Below, piece after piece: positions 1 to 11,293 of a DNA stretch of 64,000 bases. A model generated the notes under the pieces. The model saw only the letters and a program-made list of their open reading frames with translations. It did not search any database and had not been told where the DNA came from. The position numbers were made by a program, and so were the translations under genes. Within the stretch, counting starts at the first letter, position 1. Each line of letters starts with the position of its first letter. This DNA is from Albugo candida. Lineage: Eukaryota > Oomycota > Peronosporomycetes > Albuginales > Albuginaceae. Location of the stretch: NCBI GenBank assembly GCA_905220665.1, contig CAJNAR010000172.1, forward strand, positions 248,001-312,000. The letters run 5' to 3'.

Positions 1-1591
1 CGATTTGTGCTTGGTCGGAAACACAAAAAAGATTCAAAACATGTTCACCTGATCGGCAAAGAATTTTTATATCTTCGCCGACAAGATGGTGGACTACAAG
101 TTCCTTTTTTGGTGGGACGACTAAAGCTACAACGTATTCAATTCCTTCAGCAGTTCGCATCCGATGCGTCAACAATTATTCCTGCGAATTGGACAACTGC
201 TTCGACGGAATTATTACAACTTATCCAACCTTCCTTTGGACCACACAAGCCGATGGATATATTCACCATCGCACCAAATCGACATGGGAAAATGGTTCAA
301 TGGGAGAGCATATCGTCATGGTGGAAACAAGCATTTAGAATGTGGCATCAGATGGATTGGAGCATTTCAATATCAGATTTAAATGTTTACAACGCCGTCA
401 GTACTACATGGAACAGCCGATGTGGTTTCACTGCGACCAAAAATTACATTACGAAGCTGCTACTCGTCATCCGAGTACGCAGAACGTTTGGTACAATCTT
501 GGCATGGTGGATGAACCACATCGAACATTTCGAAAAACGTTTGCTACACTTTTCGACGTTCGAAGTTTGCAAGACTTTTTTCGTGAAAGCGACACATGGC
601 CAACGAAGGAAGATTTCGTCGCCAAGTATTACAACGACGAAGAGCTGAACACGTCGGATATGTCTGAAGAAAAGTTGCTGAGTCGACTTTACAATGAAGT
701 CACTCAGATCCTCCAGCGAATCCACTTGACGATTGGTCTCATCACTTGGATTATACCAACCACAAGTGGCAGATCATTTTATGTGGGAGTAAAAAGCAAA
801 GAACGGAAACATTATTTTCCATCTATTCCACGCTCACAACTCTCACGAATCGTCTGGAAACCTCCCGAACCAACCAAGAGTCATCCGATGTCGACACATT
901 GGTCATCACGGGAGAGATCGGACGCACTGGATTCAGAACGAGTTCGAACTTTTATGGCTGCATCACGGCATCTTCGAAAACGTGTATTACCAATTTTCGA
1001 GGATTTACAGTTTCGTCTCGCCTTTCGGATGTTGCCAGTTCGATCTCGTTTCTGGTTCTTAAAGGATATTCAGCCGACATTATATTGTGCACGCAGACTT
1101 CGTGTGGGGCAGTGGAATCCGATCAACATCTCTTTTTGAATTGCGATCACACGGCACAATTATGGAGGAAGTTACTATCGAGTTGGAATCAATTCTTCTC
1201 ATCCCGACCACGTTGGACGCATATTGCATGTGCAATTGTGCCAGCATTACGGCCAGCATGGAAAGAGGATCAGCATATTCTATCAGATGTATGGCTTGCA
1301 TTGCAAGCGGTGACACTGCATTTCGTCTGGACAGATCAGACTCGTCGTTTGTTCAATCAGCGATCAGCAACTCCGACAGTTCCAGCACTTTCCGTGATCT
1401 ACACCACGTTTATGGCGCACGTTCGGTACTTTCGAAGACAGTGTTATGACCACGAGGAACGCATTCGGCTTGCAAAGGTACTGGATCAACTCGCAACGCA
1501 AGGATCATTTGGTGGATTCTTCAGAAGTCGAAGATCATTGCTGCGGGTACGGCACAGGCGAGTGGAACGGCAAGTGCAACTCAGATCCTAG
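1..1591 (+). mobile_element. Degenerate LINE (non-LTR retrotransposon), 3' end of reverse transcriptase
   Basis: The plus strand carries a broken polyprotein in three successive frames: about 7-400 in frame 1, 380-1090 in frame 3 and 1090-1591 in frame 2. The first part holds a GGLxVP motif (residues RQDGGLQVP), typical of the region after the RT palm domain. The middle part resembles the linker before the RT zinc-binding domain. The last part has a zf-RVT-like motif, CGAVESDQHLFLNC, followed by LW. The frame changes occur inside conserved stretches, so they are indels rather than introns. The RT catalytic core would lie left of the window. The copy cannot encode an intact protein and is a fossil; the element family was not identified further. 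Confidence 0.75.
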
Positions 1592-1863
1592 TCCTAGTTG
1601 GCTGGTTCTGCTCACCGTAGTGTGGCGCACACCAATTTGCAAACCACGGTACTTTTGGACCATTTTTACAACTTAACAACTTTTTCAACTTTACAGCATT
1701 TACAAGCTGGACACAGTCTCGTATTAAGGGTGCTGAGGCTACTACGATACGAGATTATCAACGAGACGACATTTTATCATCTCTCACAGGTATTTCACGA
1801 AACGTTTTTTATATGTATATATGTTATTTAAGATAGCCTAGGCAACTAGAGAAGTCAGTTAGT

Positions 1864-2053
1864 CTAATTCTAGTAATATAGACACCTTTAACTGAGCTAA
1901 ACACTCATCACTAGTAGACGATTCATTGCCAGTTTGTTACGCAATAACTTTTGCATCTTTACGAGGCATTATAGCTTAACAAACTGGCAATAAATCGTCT
2001 ACTAGTGATGAGTGTTTAGCTCAGTTGAAGGTATCTTTCTCTACTAGATTTAG
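1864..2053. repeat. Long foldback inverted repeat
   Basis: The left arm at 1864-1939 is the near-perfect reverse complement of the right arm at 1977-2053, with a spacer of about 37 bp. The inner 50-odd bases of each arm match almost perfectly (for example actgagctaaacactcatc on the left). The outer 20 bases match less well, which shows decay. There is no ORF inside. It could be a MITE/foldback transposon or a locus giving a long hairpin RNA. It lies directly behind the LINE relic. Confidence 0.85.
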
Positions 2054-2105
2054 CCTTAGACGTAAAGACTTCTATTAGTTAAAAATGTAAACTTATTTAT
2101 TTTTA

Positions 2106-2312
2106 AAAAAAGTTGTGGGAGTAATAATTTAAGTAGGCATAACGTAATCTAAATTGCGAATAAATGTAATTTAAAAAAAAAGTTGTCAGGATGTCAATAC
2201 CACTAATTATTGCTCCAAAAAAGTTGTGGGAGTAATAATCTAAGTAGGCATGATGTAATTTAAAATGAAAAATAAAAATATAATTAAAGAAAGTTGTCGG
2301 GATATCAATATC
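2106..2312. repeat. Two tandem copies of an AT-rich 111-bp unit
   Basis: Two direct copies, about 2106-2203 and 2217-2312, start with aaagttgtgggagtaataat and end with agttgtcnggatntcaatacc-like sequence. The offset between matching points (2111 and 2222) is 111 bp. The copies differ by scattered substitutions and are very AT-rich. No ORF is supported. This is probably part of the surrounding transposon debris. Confidence 0.75.
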
Positions 2313-2659
2313 CTTATCAAATTGGTATATTTTTTTATATTCCCTAAAAAATAACAACCTTAACTTTTTCTCTGTGAGTATTCGCGATTATAAGAGATTG
2401 GCTGATTGATCTAGAAAGCTGAGAATACAAGTGGTGATACTTGTTACAAGAGAATATATATTGATTTCCGTCTAAAGTCAATTTGTGTGAATTTTAGCCA
2501 ATGAACTAGGGGGTGAGTAATTACTATCAAGAGGGTGAGTGAATACTAAAGGCCCCTTAATTTTACCATAGCACTAGCTTCATAGCCTCTCATTGGTCTG
2601 TATAGATGCAACGGAATAATTAAAAAATAGATAAATCGCAATGTTGTCTACTTCAACTT

Positions 2660-3119
2660 CAATTTACCTGTAGGCTTGACGACATCTACAATGGGCTATC
2701 CTTGCGCCCATGCTTTTCGTTACCAAGTAATACCGCTATCTGCTAATGATTTTGATCAGCATTGGTGACTGGTACAGCCAATGTCAGTTCATATTGAGGA
2801 TGGGACCATACCAATTGGCATTGAGATAGCATTAAAGAGGATAAATGATGAGTATGGGAATGCTTCCAATCGTCGTGAGTGTGCGCTGCTAGACTATGTC
2901 TTGGCAGTCACAGAGACAGAAATTCGCGATCTAGTGCAAGTGCGCACGCGTGGTAGGCCATCGAGCTCAACGCAGCGACTTCCATCTTAGTTTGAGCATG
3001 TTAGCGCTGCTTTGGATGCTCCTGTGCATCGCCGAAGATGTCGAACATGCCAAAAGACAGGTCACACTGCCAGAACGTGCCGTCAAGAGCAACAGCACCA
3101 GCAACACTTGCAGCAGTAG
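2660..3119 (+). mobile_element. MULE-like transposase C-terminal relic (SWIM-like plus CCHC zinc knuckle)
   Basis: One plus-strand frame reads from about 2670 to a stop at 3119 but contains in-frame stops near 2769 and 2988. Its start shows a GYPCAHAF motif, like the CxH end of a SWIM zinc finger. After a stretch ending RTRGRPSSSTQRLPS comes CRTCQKTGHTARTC, a CX2CX4HX4C knuckle. SWIM plus CCHC behind a GRP linker is the usual C-terminus of Mutator-like transposases. The flanks (2495-2620 and 3190-3390) contain related short repeats with gccaat...ggcc and gggtgagt..gaat motifs that may be decayed termini. The N-terminal catalytic part is missing. Confidence 0.6.
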
Positions 3120-3406
3120 ATTTAAATACAGACTTGTTTTAGGAAGTACAAAATTTGCAGAAACCGAAGTTTTTTTTTACTTTATTGTTTTCATTTCGTT
3201 GCATTTAATCAGACCAATCGAAGGCCACGAGTTTCATAAATTTATGAACTGATTAACGATTCCCATGATTTGTTTTCTTTATTCTCTCATATTTGTTTAA
3301 GCCAATCAGAGGCCACAATTGCCATTAATTTATGGAGGCTGAGTGCTGATTACAGAAAAGGTGAGTGCTGAATAAAGATTCCCTAACATTAATATAATTT
3401 ACTCAT

Positions 3407-3751
3407 TCAAATAAGGCTGAAACTTAAATTCTGTAGCGAGTTTTTTGAAAACCTCGACGCTCTACTGAAATGCAACAAAACATTCTGTGGGCAGAGATTC
3501 TTGCATAAACAACGATAGTACTATACCTCTGTCAAGTATCGGTCTTGCTCCTGTAGTAATCCTGCTACCACTGCAAGCTGGCTGCTTTGATTGTCATTTT
3601 TCTGATTCGACAAGACACTTGCTATCATTTCACTATTCTGATCGAGTTGCTCTAGTAAGTCTTGCAATTGCTTCCATTTTTGAGATAATGTAGGGCCACT
3701 GCTTTGCAATTGATTTAAAAATATTCTTGCTTTCTTTACATATTCGGCCAT
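3407..3751 (-). CDS. Small coiled-coil protein, unrecognised (candidate)
   Basis: A minus-strand ORF starts with ATG at 3751 and encodes a Gln/Leu-rich, helical sequence (MAEYVKKARIFLNQLQ...). After 75 codons it meets gtatag, and a 42-nt intron (3485-3526) ending cacag joins in phase to 25 codons and a TGA at 3407, giving about 100 residues. The composition suggests a coiled-coil subunit of a larger complex, but I do not recognise the family. The intron is at the short end for this genome, so the 3' end is uncertain. It sits between transposon debris and the nucleoredoxin gene. Confidence 0.35.
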
Positions 3752-3839
3752 TGTGCAAGCGCAAAATGACAGTCAGACTTGACAAGAGATCGTCTACTAA
3801 TACATGACTTGTTATCATGTCAAAAGTGTCTTGACATCG

Positions 3840-4064
3840 TCATCTCAACGGCTTCCCGGACATCCTATCCATTTTTGTACGGTCAAGCGCTGGTCGGTAA
3901 ATAATGGCAGACCCCTCGGTTGGATTTCGTTCGACCATATTAATCGATTCGTCTTGACTATTACTTATAATCAGACAGCAAATCGGTAGTCCGTGAGACC
4001 CCATTAAGACAGTGGTTGCTAGACGAGCAATGTGATTGCCATAAGAGCCCCGGTTCCTGTACAT
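3840..4064 (-). CDS. Uncharacterised short ORF (candidate)
   Basis: This is an open frame of 74 codons from ATG 4064 to TGA 3840. The same frame stays open upstream to about 4155 with a CKFC motif, so an upstream exon or a truncated gene is possible. The sequence includes MGSHGLPICCLIISNSQDES. I cannot assign a family. It lies head-to-head with the nucleoredoxin gene at 4215 and upstream of another small minus-strand ORF. It may be a gene fragment. Confidence 0.25.
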   Translation of the reverse strand: MYRNRGSYGNHIARLATTVLMGSHGLPICCLIISNSQDESINMVERNPTEGSAIIYRPALDRTKMDRMSGKPLR

Positions 4065-4214
4065 GTTGCTGTAGAAGAGCTCGTTCGATTTATAACATAT
4101 ACGCAGAGGGTCGAATTTATTAATTACAGATAATCTCTGACAGAATTTACAGGCCGCTTATGCTATAGTATAGTCTCGTCCTAAGCAGATACTATTTACG
4201 GAATAAAAGTAAAA

Positions 4215-4679
4215 ATGGAGCGATTGGTACAGCTTCTCGACACAAAATTGCAGTCAAAATCCGAAACGGAAATTGATACAGCAAAAATTCTTCAAAACAA
4301 AAAGGTCATAGGAATATATTTCAGTGGTCATTACTGTCCTCCATGCCGCCAATTCACTCCAGTTCTAGCTGAAGTGTATAATAAAATCAAAGACAAGCAT
4401 GACGATTTCGAGATCATATTTGTCTCATCTGACAATACGGAGGACCATTTTAACCTATATTACGACTTCATGCCTTGGCTAGCACTGCCTTACAGTCGAC
4501 GGGACATCAAGACTTCATTGTGCGACCAATTCGGCGTCAAAACAATTCCAACATTGGTTTTTCTCAACGGAGAAGGAAAGCTACTGGAGACTCAAGGACG
4601 TTCTTTTGTGGTAGAACACGCGGCCAATCCTTCTTTGATTCGGCAGACTCTGCTATCAAGTGAAGGGACTGAGATGTAG
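4215..4679 (+). CDS. Nucleoredoxin / tryparedoxin-like thiol oxidoreductase
   Basis: A single exon of 154 codons with ATG at 4215. The protein has a thioredoxin-like fold with the CPPC redox motif at residues 41-44 in the context SGHYCPPCRQF, where nucleoredoxins usually have WCPPC; here Tyr replaces Trp. A cis-proline motif TIPT follows near residues 110-113, and FEIIFVSSDN matches the VSSD strand of tryparedoxins. There is no signal peptide, so it is probably cytosolic and reduces disulfides. The length fits a one-domain tryparedoxin. Confidence 0.85.
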   Translation: MERLVQLLDTKLQSKSETEIDTAKILQNKKVIGIYFSGHYCPPCRQFTPVLAEVYNKIKDKHDDFEIIFVSSDNTEDHFNLYYDFMPWLALPYSRRDIKTSLCDQFGVKTIPTLVFLNGEGKLLETQGRSFVVEHAANPSLIRQTLLSSEGTEM

Positions 4680-4867
4680 TCTTTCATACGCGCAGATTAA
4701 CGCAGCACTTTAGTAATGAAAGCGTGCTCACTGTTATCCATTGATTGTAGCATTCTTTCTCACAAGCTCAAGACATTTTACTTTCTATAGCGCGTATCAT
4801 GCAACTGGGATAAAACCTAGTGAATATTCTGTCCAGTATCATCATATCCAGCGTTTGTGCCTAAAAT

Positions 4868-6544
4868 CTACTTGCAAAGAAGCCGCAATTCCCAACACCA
4901 AAATCCAAAACATTAGATAATTGTATTTCATATGCAGCTCGGGTATATTTGTGAAATTCATCTCTTAGACTCCGTAAAAAATTGTGCAGGCAGGAAAACT
5001 GTTGTGAGATGGTCAGCGTATGGATGACATAATTCATTTGATTTGATTTCTGATCACGATAGCCCTCTGCCAGGAGACGACACATTTGTAATTGCAATTC
5101 TATATCGTCCAAAATTTGGACCATGTGATCGTGAACATCTCGAATATAAGCAATCACAACTTCATCAAAGTCTTCAATTTCAATCCGGGCTTCAATAGTC
5201 TTGGTAGACAAAATAACTCGTTCTTCAAACAGCGCAGCTTGGTGATATCGAAACGCTGTCTGAGCGTATCCAATTCATCTTCCAACGTGATTAAAATTTC
5301 TGTGGTGGAATCCATCACAGTTGTCGCTCGGTCGACTATCACATCCAAAACCGCGTACAAAAGTAATTTGGCGTCATTGTGCCGCAATTTCGAATACGGA
5401 ATTGCTAGTCGATGATTCAGCTCGTCCCAAACATTGGTCGAATCACCATTTTTGACCGTGATGAGGTTACAATTCCCACAATAAATATTGCTACATGCTC
5501 GATCCAGATTATAAAAGGGTCTTCGTTGTCATCTACTTTCTGCGGATTCGGAAAGGAATCGGACCGGCTTTAGGAGATGTAGTGGAATCTAATCGAAACA
5601 GACTCGATAGTGATTTTGAGCGAGACTTTTGGCGCATTTTTGCCATATGTACAATCTTCTCATAGATCGACTCCATTCGAAAGACCGGAAACACAAGAAT
5701 AATGTGTCCTTCATACAAATCACATTCGATGTGAAGAAAGCAAAGTCTTCCTCCATCAGCCGATACTACTGAAGTCGAGCACTAGAGAAATCCGTGACTG
5801 TGACCATGCGCGCAATCGTATTTTTCTCGAACAAATGCACCAATTTCAATGTATGCACTGCGGCGTCCAAGTGAGGAAACGAGACTCTGTGACTGACTTG
5901 GCGATCAATACTGCCAACAAGCTTGAGAAATGCCGCATCATCGCAACAGCGTATACCAATTTCTTCAATCGCTTGCTTAAATCCCTCATAGGTGATACAG
6001 TCGGCCTCTGCAAACATACAAAACAGCACAATGAGGCACTACAACACGGATTCGGTCCCATCAAAGTAAGGATCCAGCACCGAGCATTCTGCACCTTGAT
6101 ATGAACGGGAAGGTCTATGAAGAGCTGTGAACCCAACGGATTGCGGGCTATACATGATAGAAACTTTATCAAGACTGAGCTCAACTTCCGTTTGCATATG
6201 GCGCAATCGATCCGTATCCGTCATTCCTGCTGCCTCAGCTTGCGATTCCTTAGAGAATATTTCTTCAGACCGATGGATGGGATCCTCATGCGGAGAGGAT
6301 TGGACAGTGATACTGGCAGTAAGGGCGTTTCTTCATCGGTATGGTAAAAGTCCATTGAACGCCTCTGCTTTACCAAGGGAGAACCCGCACGCATTGATGG
6401 TAGGTCCGTTCGTGTTGATCGATGCACATGACAATCCTTGGGCGTTACTAATTGATTATTATTCCTTCCTTGTTCGCAGAGTTGAACCATGCGGCAAAAA
6501 AAGGGTCGGAAAGCTTCGATGCCTTCGGAGCGCACATCAGTCAT
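4868..6544 (-). pseudogene. CorA-type magnesium transporter pseudogene
   Basis: The minus strand carries CorA family blocks spread over all three frames. They are an N-terminal region from ATG 6544, a middle region (5766-6029), LLLYAVLDVIVD near 5360, IAYIRDVHDHM near 5130, and NYVIHTLTI near 5030. The pore end FLPAQFF lies near 4980, and MNFTNIPELHMKY at 4923-4961 is in yet another frame. The GMN signature is broken: the bases before MNF give a frameshift and an in-frame TAA where xGVYG is expected. At least three frame changes fall inside conserved helices, so introns cannot rescue it. One intron-like gap near 6010-6050 remains. The nearest downstream neighbour is a second dead gene. Confidence 0.75.
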
Positions 6545-6599
6545 GACACTAAAGCGAGGACAATATCGCTACTGACGAGAGAGATTGGAATATGTGAAC

Positions 6600-7950
6600 A
6601 TAGCAAGAAAGGGTACATTATTGAATTCCCAAAAGCATTTTAGAGACGAGAAATGGAATGTATTTCCATAGTTACTGATTGAAGCATTTTGCTCAGAATC
6701 TTTTTTGATAACCTTTGAAACAGCCATTTCAGAGTCTTCTTGAGTGACATGAATTCTTCGATCACGTAATGCAAACATTCCGGCTTACATGCAGACAGCT
6801 TTACACTCTGCACCGGACGCATTCGGCATTACTTTGAGATCGATTCCTTGCGATAAATTCATTTTTCTTGGATGAATGCGAATAATATCCTTACGAGACT
6901 ACAAGGAAAGCGTGAAGAATTGTTATGAGTGCCTGTTTCGATTTGCTTACCGTTTCAGTAGGATTGGGAAAATCAATCTTACGATCAATACGACCGGGAC
7001 GCAGTAATGCTGCATCCGATATATCAATTCGATTTGTCGCCATGATAACTTTAATGTTCTGAGCTGGTTCAAAAGCATCTTATTGATATAAAAGCTCCAG
7101 CACCGTCCGTTGTACCTCTGAATCACCACTTCCACCTTCCATTCTAGAGCTTCCAATCGAATCAATTTCATCCATGAAGATGATTGAGGCAATAGCTTCT
7201 CGCGCAATGACAAACTATTCACGGACCATACGGGCTCCTTCACCAATGTACTTTTGCACGAGTTCAGCGCCCGAAACTCGAATAAACGTACACTTAGTAT
7301 GATGTGCTACAGCACGAGCAAGTAGTGTCTTTCCTGTTCCAGGAGGTCCAATCAGCAGCAGTCCCTTTGGCTGCGCTACACCGAACGCCTCACATAATTC
7401 TGGATGTTTGATAGGCAATTCGACAACTTCTTTGATGTCTCGTATCTATTTCTGAGACCACCACTCATGTCGTACGCTGAAATCTGGAACTTTGTCAACC
7501 TTCATGAGACTCACTAGGATCCACCAAATATAAGTCCGACAAGCTCATAATCCCGAGATTCGACATAAAACAGTTGCCTCTGACCTTTTTAGGCAAGATT
7601 TTGTGAATCAGGTAGCTTTCGTTGCGTAAAGCCATAGCCATTCATAAGACATATATCAACAATATCGATCAGTAGTACCTTGACAAGCACTTTCGATTTG
7701 CGCATCTGCTTGACAACTTCCCCCACATACGATCCTGGCTCTTGTGGTAATTGAAGCTCCTCACGAAGTAAGCGTACTTAATGAACGTTCGGTGGCGATG
7801 TGTGCGTATGGACGCCTTAAGTTTTGTGTTTTTTCTCGTACTGTCAATTTTATTTGCTCAATTTTCTGCTGATAATAACGTGTCAGTCTAAAATGCTCTC
7901 TGTTGAGAGTTTGTTCGCCTTCGGAAGCTTTTTGTATCGTAATCGCCACA
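6600..7950 (-). pseudogene. 26S proteasome ATPase RPT6 (PSMC5) pseudogene
   Basis: Homology to RPT6 runs through the minus strand: LTVREKTQNLRR near 7840, GSYVGEVVK near 7740, [19 protein letters not shown] near 7320, [17 protein letters not shown] near 7150, [12 protein letters not shown] near 7030, and [13 protein letters not shown] near 6740. In-frame stops interrupt it at 7215-7217 (RE*FVIAR), about 7080 (LLYQ*DAFE) and in the VCTEAGMF region near 6795 (VCM*AGMF). Several residues are deleted before NASGAE. An intron with good gtaag..ttgtag ends remains near 6902-6950, so this is a duplicated genomic copy rather than a retrocopy. RPT6 is essential in eukaryotes, so a working copy is expected elsewhere. 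Confidence 0.85.
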
Positions 7951-8817
7951 TTTTTTTTTGCCGAATGATCTCAAACACGGAATTACAAGAACTTGTATAG
8001 TAGATAGGATTCAATGGATCTATTGGTTAATACTATTGATATGCTGACAATTTAGCGTAAGTTCGGTCTATGGAAAAGTAATCGCGAAATCGCCGACTCT
8101 TCTGTTATACGTCATTTTATAACGGATATTATTATGTCTGTATCAAGAATCGCGTTAGAATGCAACATGGAAATGCTTGGACTGTTGACAAGAAGCGGTG
8201 TTGTAGCGCACTTTCAACAGCTATTCACTTCAATTAAGTAGCTACAACATCAAGCTGACGTGGCGTCGTATACATTACCAACAATTATCAGATAGAAACT
8301 GTCAAATCGTAAAGAGCAACAAACGACTCAGATCGATTTCCCGCGGGTTCATCCATCGCGGGTAACCTCACCCGCATTGTTCACATTTCAACCAATCATA
8401 ATGCTACATATATAAAATCATCCAATCCACGCTCGATTCTTCCCTTGGTCGAAAGCTGTAATTGGCCTGAGCGCAATCATTCACCGCAGGGATACTGGTT
8501 TTTTGCAAGAGTTTTGAGCTTGACACGCAATGCCTTTCATTTTTCGACGAGCTCTCTACTTCCAAAGTCTCACTTTGCACCCAAAACGCACCTTATCGAT
8601 ATATTTCGTCAATTGACTCTGAAAATATCTCTACTGCGTACGTACACGCGCTTTAATAGAGCATCTCATCGTACGTTCTCAGCCTCGAAAATAAGACGCT
8701 GTAAGGCTCTCCTTCGTATCGAATCGCTCGTAAAAGTTCAAAGTCCCGGAACTGAATTCTGTATACTGAAAATAATCATATAACTGGCTCTACTGGCGTC
8801 AGACTGGCTTCTTTTCT
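7951..8817. other. Intergenic region, probable cyclin promoter
   Basis: No supported gene. A plus-strand open stretch at 8445-8783 lacks homology and a good start. The segment around 8390-8420 (accaatcataa followed by acatatataaaatc) combines a CCAAT-like and a TATA-like box about 400 bp before the cyclin ATG. A promoter role is a guess. Confidence 0.3.
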
Positions 8818-9836
8818 ATGGCGGATGATCTCACATGCTCGGAAGAATATGGAACTGAGTCTTTAGTGAAAGAAGACAATGTGGACCCGAGTCAGCTCAA
8901 CTCGTGTGCGCTCGATGTGCAACGAGTGATTCAAATGCAATTGTATCGCGAAAAAGTCGGAGGGTATATGACTCGGAATGCCGATTACTTGCTGGAGATT
9001 CAGAAAGAAGGAATGGAAGCTTCTTGGCGACGTAAAATATGTCATTGGATGTTTGAGGTATGTCCTTCTGGAAATATTGTGAATGAATGTACTGACGCGA
9101 TACGTAGACCGGGAAAGCATTTGATTTGTCTGTTGACACTGTGGGCTGTGCTGTCTATTACATGGATCAGTATTTGTCTCGATATTCGGTTGATAAGGTC
9201 ATGCTTCAGCTATTATCGCTTGTTTGCATGGGAGTGGCGTCTAAAATGCATGAGAAATTCCCCATCACAATGGAAGAAATGCAAGTCTTATCACAGAAAA
9301 AATTCTCGTGTTTGGAAATTGGTCGATTAGAACGACAGCTTTTGCATCTGATAGAATGGAAACTCTCTCCCCCATGCTCCTTCACATTTGCAAAAACGCT
9401 TTTGGAAGGGATCCAACTACCGCATGATGAACGAGCAGAGATCACTGACGCGGTATGTGAGCTTCTCAAGGAAGTCACGGAAGATTATCATTCCATCCGA
9501 ATCAAGTCTTCATTGCTTGGATTTGGAGCTGTGCACGTGGTCTGGAACCATAAACGTCTACGATCGTCCAGCTACTTGAAAAGCGCACTCAGCAGTCTTC
9601 AACTTGCTACCACCGAAAAAGATTTCATTGAAACGTATCGCTTCATCCTCCAGCAGCACCATACACGCTCTCAACAAGCGCGATTTATCAGCGTGGAAGA
9701 ATCGAAATCGGAGACCTCACGGTCTGTGAGTCCTACTGGAGTCGATGATCCGGGATCTCTTGTCCGGCATCCAGTCGATGCGCTTTTCGATGCGATTTCA
9801 GAGGAAGGGAGACCCTCAAAGCGGCAACGATTTTGA
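8818..9836 (+). CDS. Cyclin
   Basis: Two exons, 8818-9057 and 9108-9836, separated by a 50-nt gtatgt..cgtag intron, encode 322 residues. The cyclin box begins with RRKICHWMFE and continues TGKAFDLSVDTVGCAVYYMDQYLS across the splice. It then reads LLSLVCMGVASKMHEKFPIT, where the conserved Lys contacts the kinase. A second cyclin fold follows from about residue 170 (LEWKLSPPCSFTF-like). The C-terminus carries SVSPTG and KRQRF, a possible phosphosite and basic nuclear signal. It should activate a cyclin-dependent kinase. Whether it is A/B- or D-type cannot be fixed by eye. Its 3' end faces the MFS gene with 113 bp between. Confidence 0.85.
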
Positions 9837-9949
9837 AAACCAAAGTGAGGGAATAAAAAGTTGAGAGTAAAAGGAAAATATAAATGACGCGTATTTATAA
9901 TACGATATTGCATTCCGACGAGGATTCCGCATAATTCAAAATTCAAATC

Positions 9950-11293
9950 TCATCGGCGAACGAGTGCGAGCGGTCGGATATCGCTTTCGAAAATATTTCT
10001 ATCTGAGGCGCAGAACGCGAAAATGGCTGCGCCAGCTACCAAAACAGCAGATGCTATCCCAAACACAAGATCCCAGCTTCCACTCGATTGTAATATGTAT
10101 CCTGTAATCAAATTCCCCAGGACCCCCGGTATCGTGGCGATCGTATTGGAGACGCCCATAACCATTCCCGCCTTTGTGCCACCAATATCGATCATATTCA
10201 CCCAATATCCAGCCGATGCGCCTCGTCCAAAAAACATTGTCAGACTTAACAGAAAAGTCGCTTTTGACGGCGAAGCGAATCGCAATGAGTAAAGCGCCAA
10301 CGCCGACAGCGAAAACGACAGTGTGTTAATAAGCTTACGAGCACTTACAACGCGTACGCTCCGATCGACAATCAGCCAATCTCCAATTCGCCCAAAACAA
10401 ATGCCACCAACGTACCCGCAAATGTACGGAATGATTGTCGTTAGACCTTGCGCGTTGAAGTCAATGTTCAACACTTGATGGTAGTATTGCGGTATCCACC
10501 CTAAAAGGACGTACCAGCCGTAATTGTAAGAGAAATGAGCAGCATAAATAGCCCATGCGGATCGATGCGTCAATAACGGTGTCCATACTGCTATTTCTCC
10601 ATCCGGATTCTTTGATTCGTCGATTTTTAATGTTTCCTTTTCGATAAATTCGAAATGGAAAAAATACAAAATCCATAAAAGGCTTAATGAGCCAAATACG
10701 ACGAAAACAGCGGGATAACCCGCCATATTGATGAGCAATGGAGTCAGTAGCATGGAAGTGATGGTGCCTATGTCGGTCCCGCTTGATACAATGGACACTA
10801 GACGGCTTTTTAGGCGGAGAGGGTATGTCGAGGAGATCTGGTGCACACACGGGAAGAGGATGCCTTCTCCGAGACCCATTGTCGCTCGAGAGAGGTACAG
10901 AAGCACTTTGTTGGTCGCTGTGAATACTGTCATCAGATCCTAATGCGCGTATGAGAAGAGAAGCAATATAGAAGAAGTATCTACGCACAGAGATTGTCCA
11001 TATGATAACACCCAGAATAAGGACATTTTCCGCTCCGAATCGGTGTGCCCAAATGCCTCCAAAGACCTTTTCTTGCAGACCTTCATTAAGAGCGCAGTAT
11101 TAAGTGCAGGGAGATAACAAACTTGCGTGGTGATGTATCCGAAATAAAAGGAGGAGAGAATGCGACTTTGATCGATTCTGGAAGATGTGAGGAAAGGTAC
11201 GACGATGCTGATATTGGTGCGAGCTGCGTAGGAGAGAAGCGTCACCAAGAAGCACAGAATTGCGATCAGATAACGCTTTTGAAAGATCGTCAT
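9950..11293 (-). CDS. MFS transporter, SLC17/anion-cation symporter type
   Basis: Three exons: 11293-11123, 11066-10989 and 10939-9950, with introns of 56 and 49 nt, encoding 412 residues. The second exon supplies VFGGIWAHRFGAENV, the loop 2-3 MFS signature (GGxxAxRFG), which confirms the joins. The N-terminus has TNISIVVPF after helix 1, typical of the SLC17 family. Later blocks include RATMGLGEG in helix 4 and YGWYVLLGWIPQYY in helix 7. About twelve hydrophobic segments are expected. Members carry phosphate, nucleotide or organic anions; the substrate here is unknown. The short basic C-terminus is probably cytosolic. Confidence 0.85.

Noticed and set aside
8445..8783. 112-codon plus-strand ORF before the cyclin
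   Set aside because: No ATG at its start, no domain, and it lies in the probable promoter and 5' UTR of the cyclin gene.
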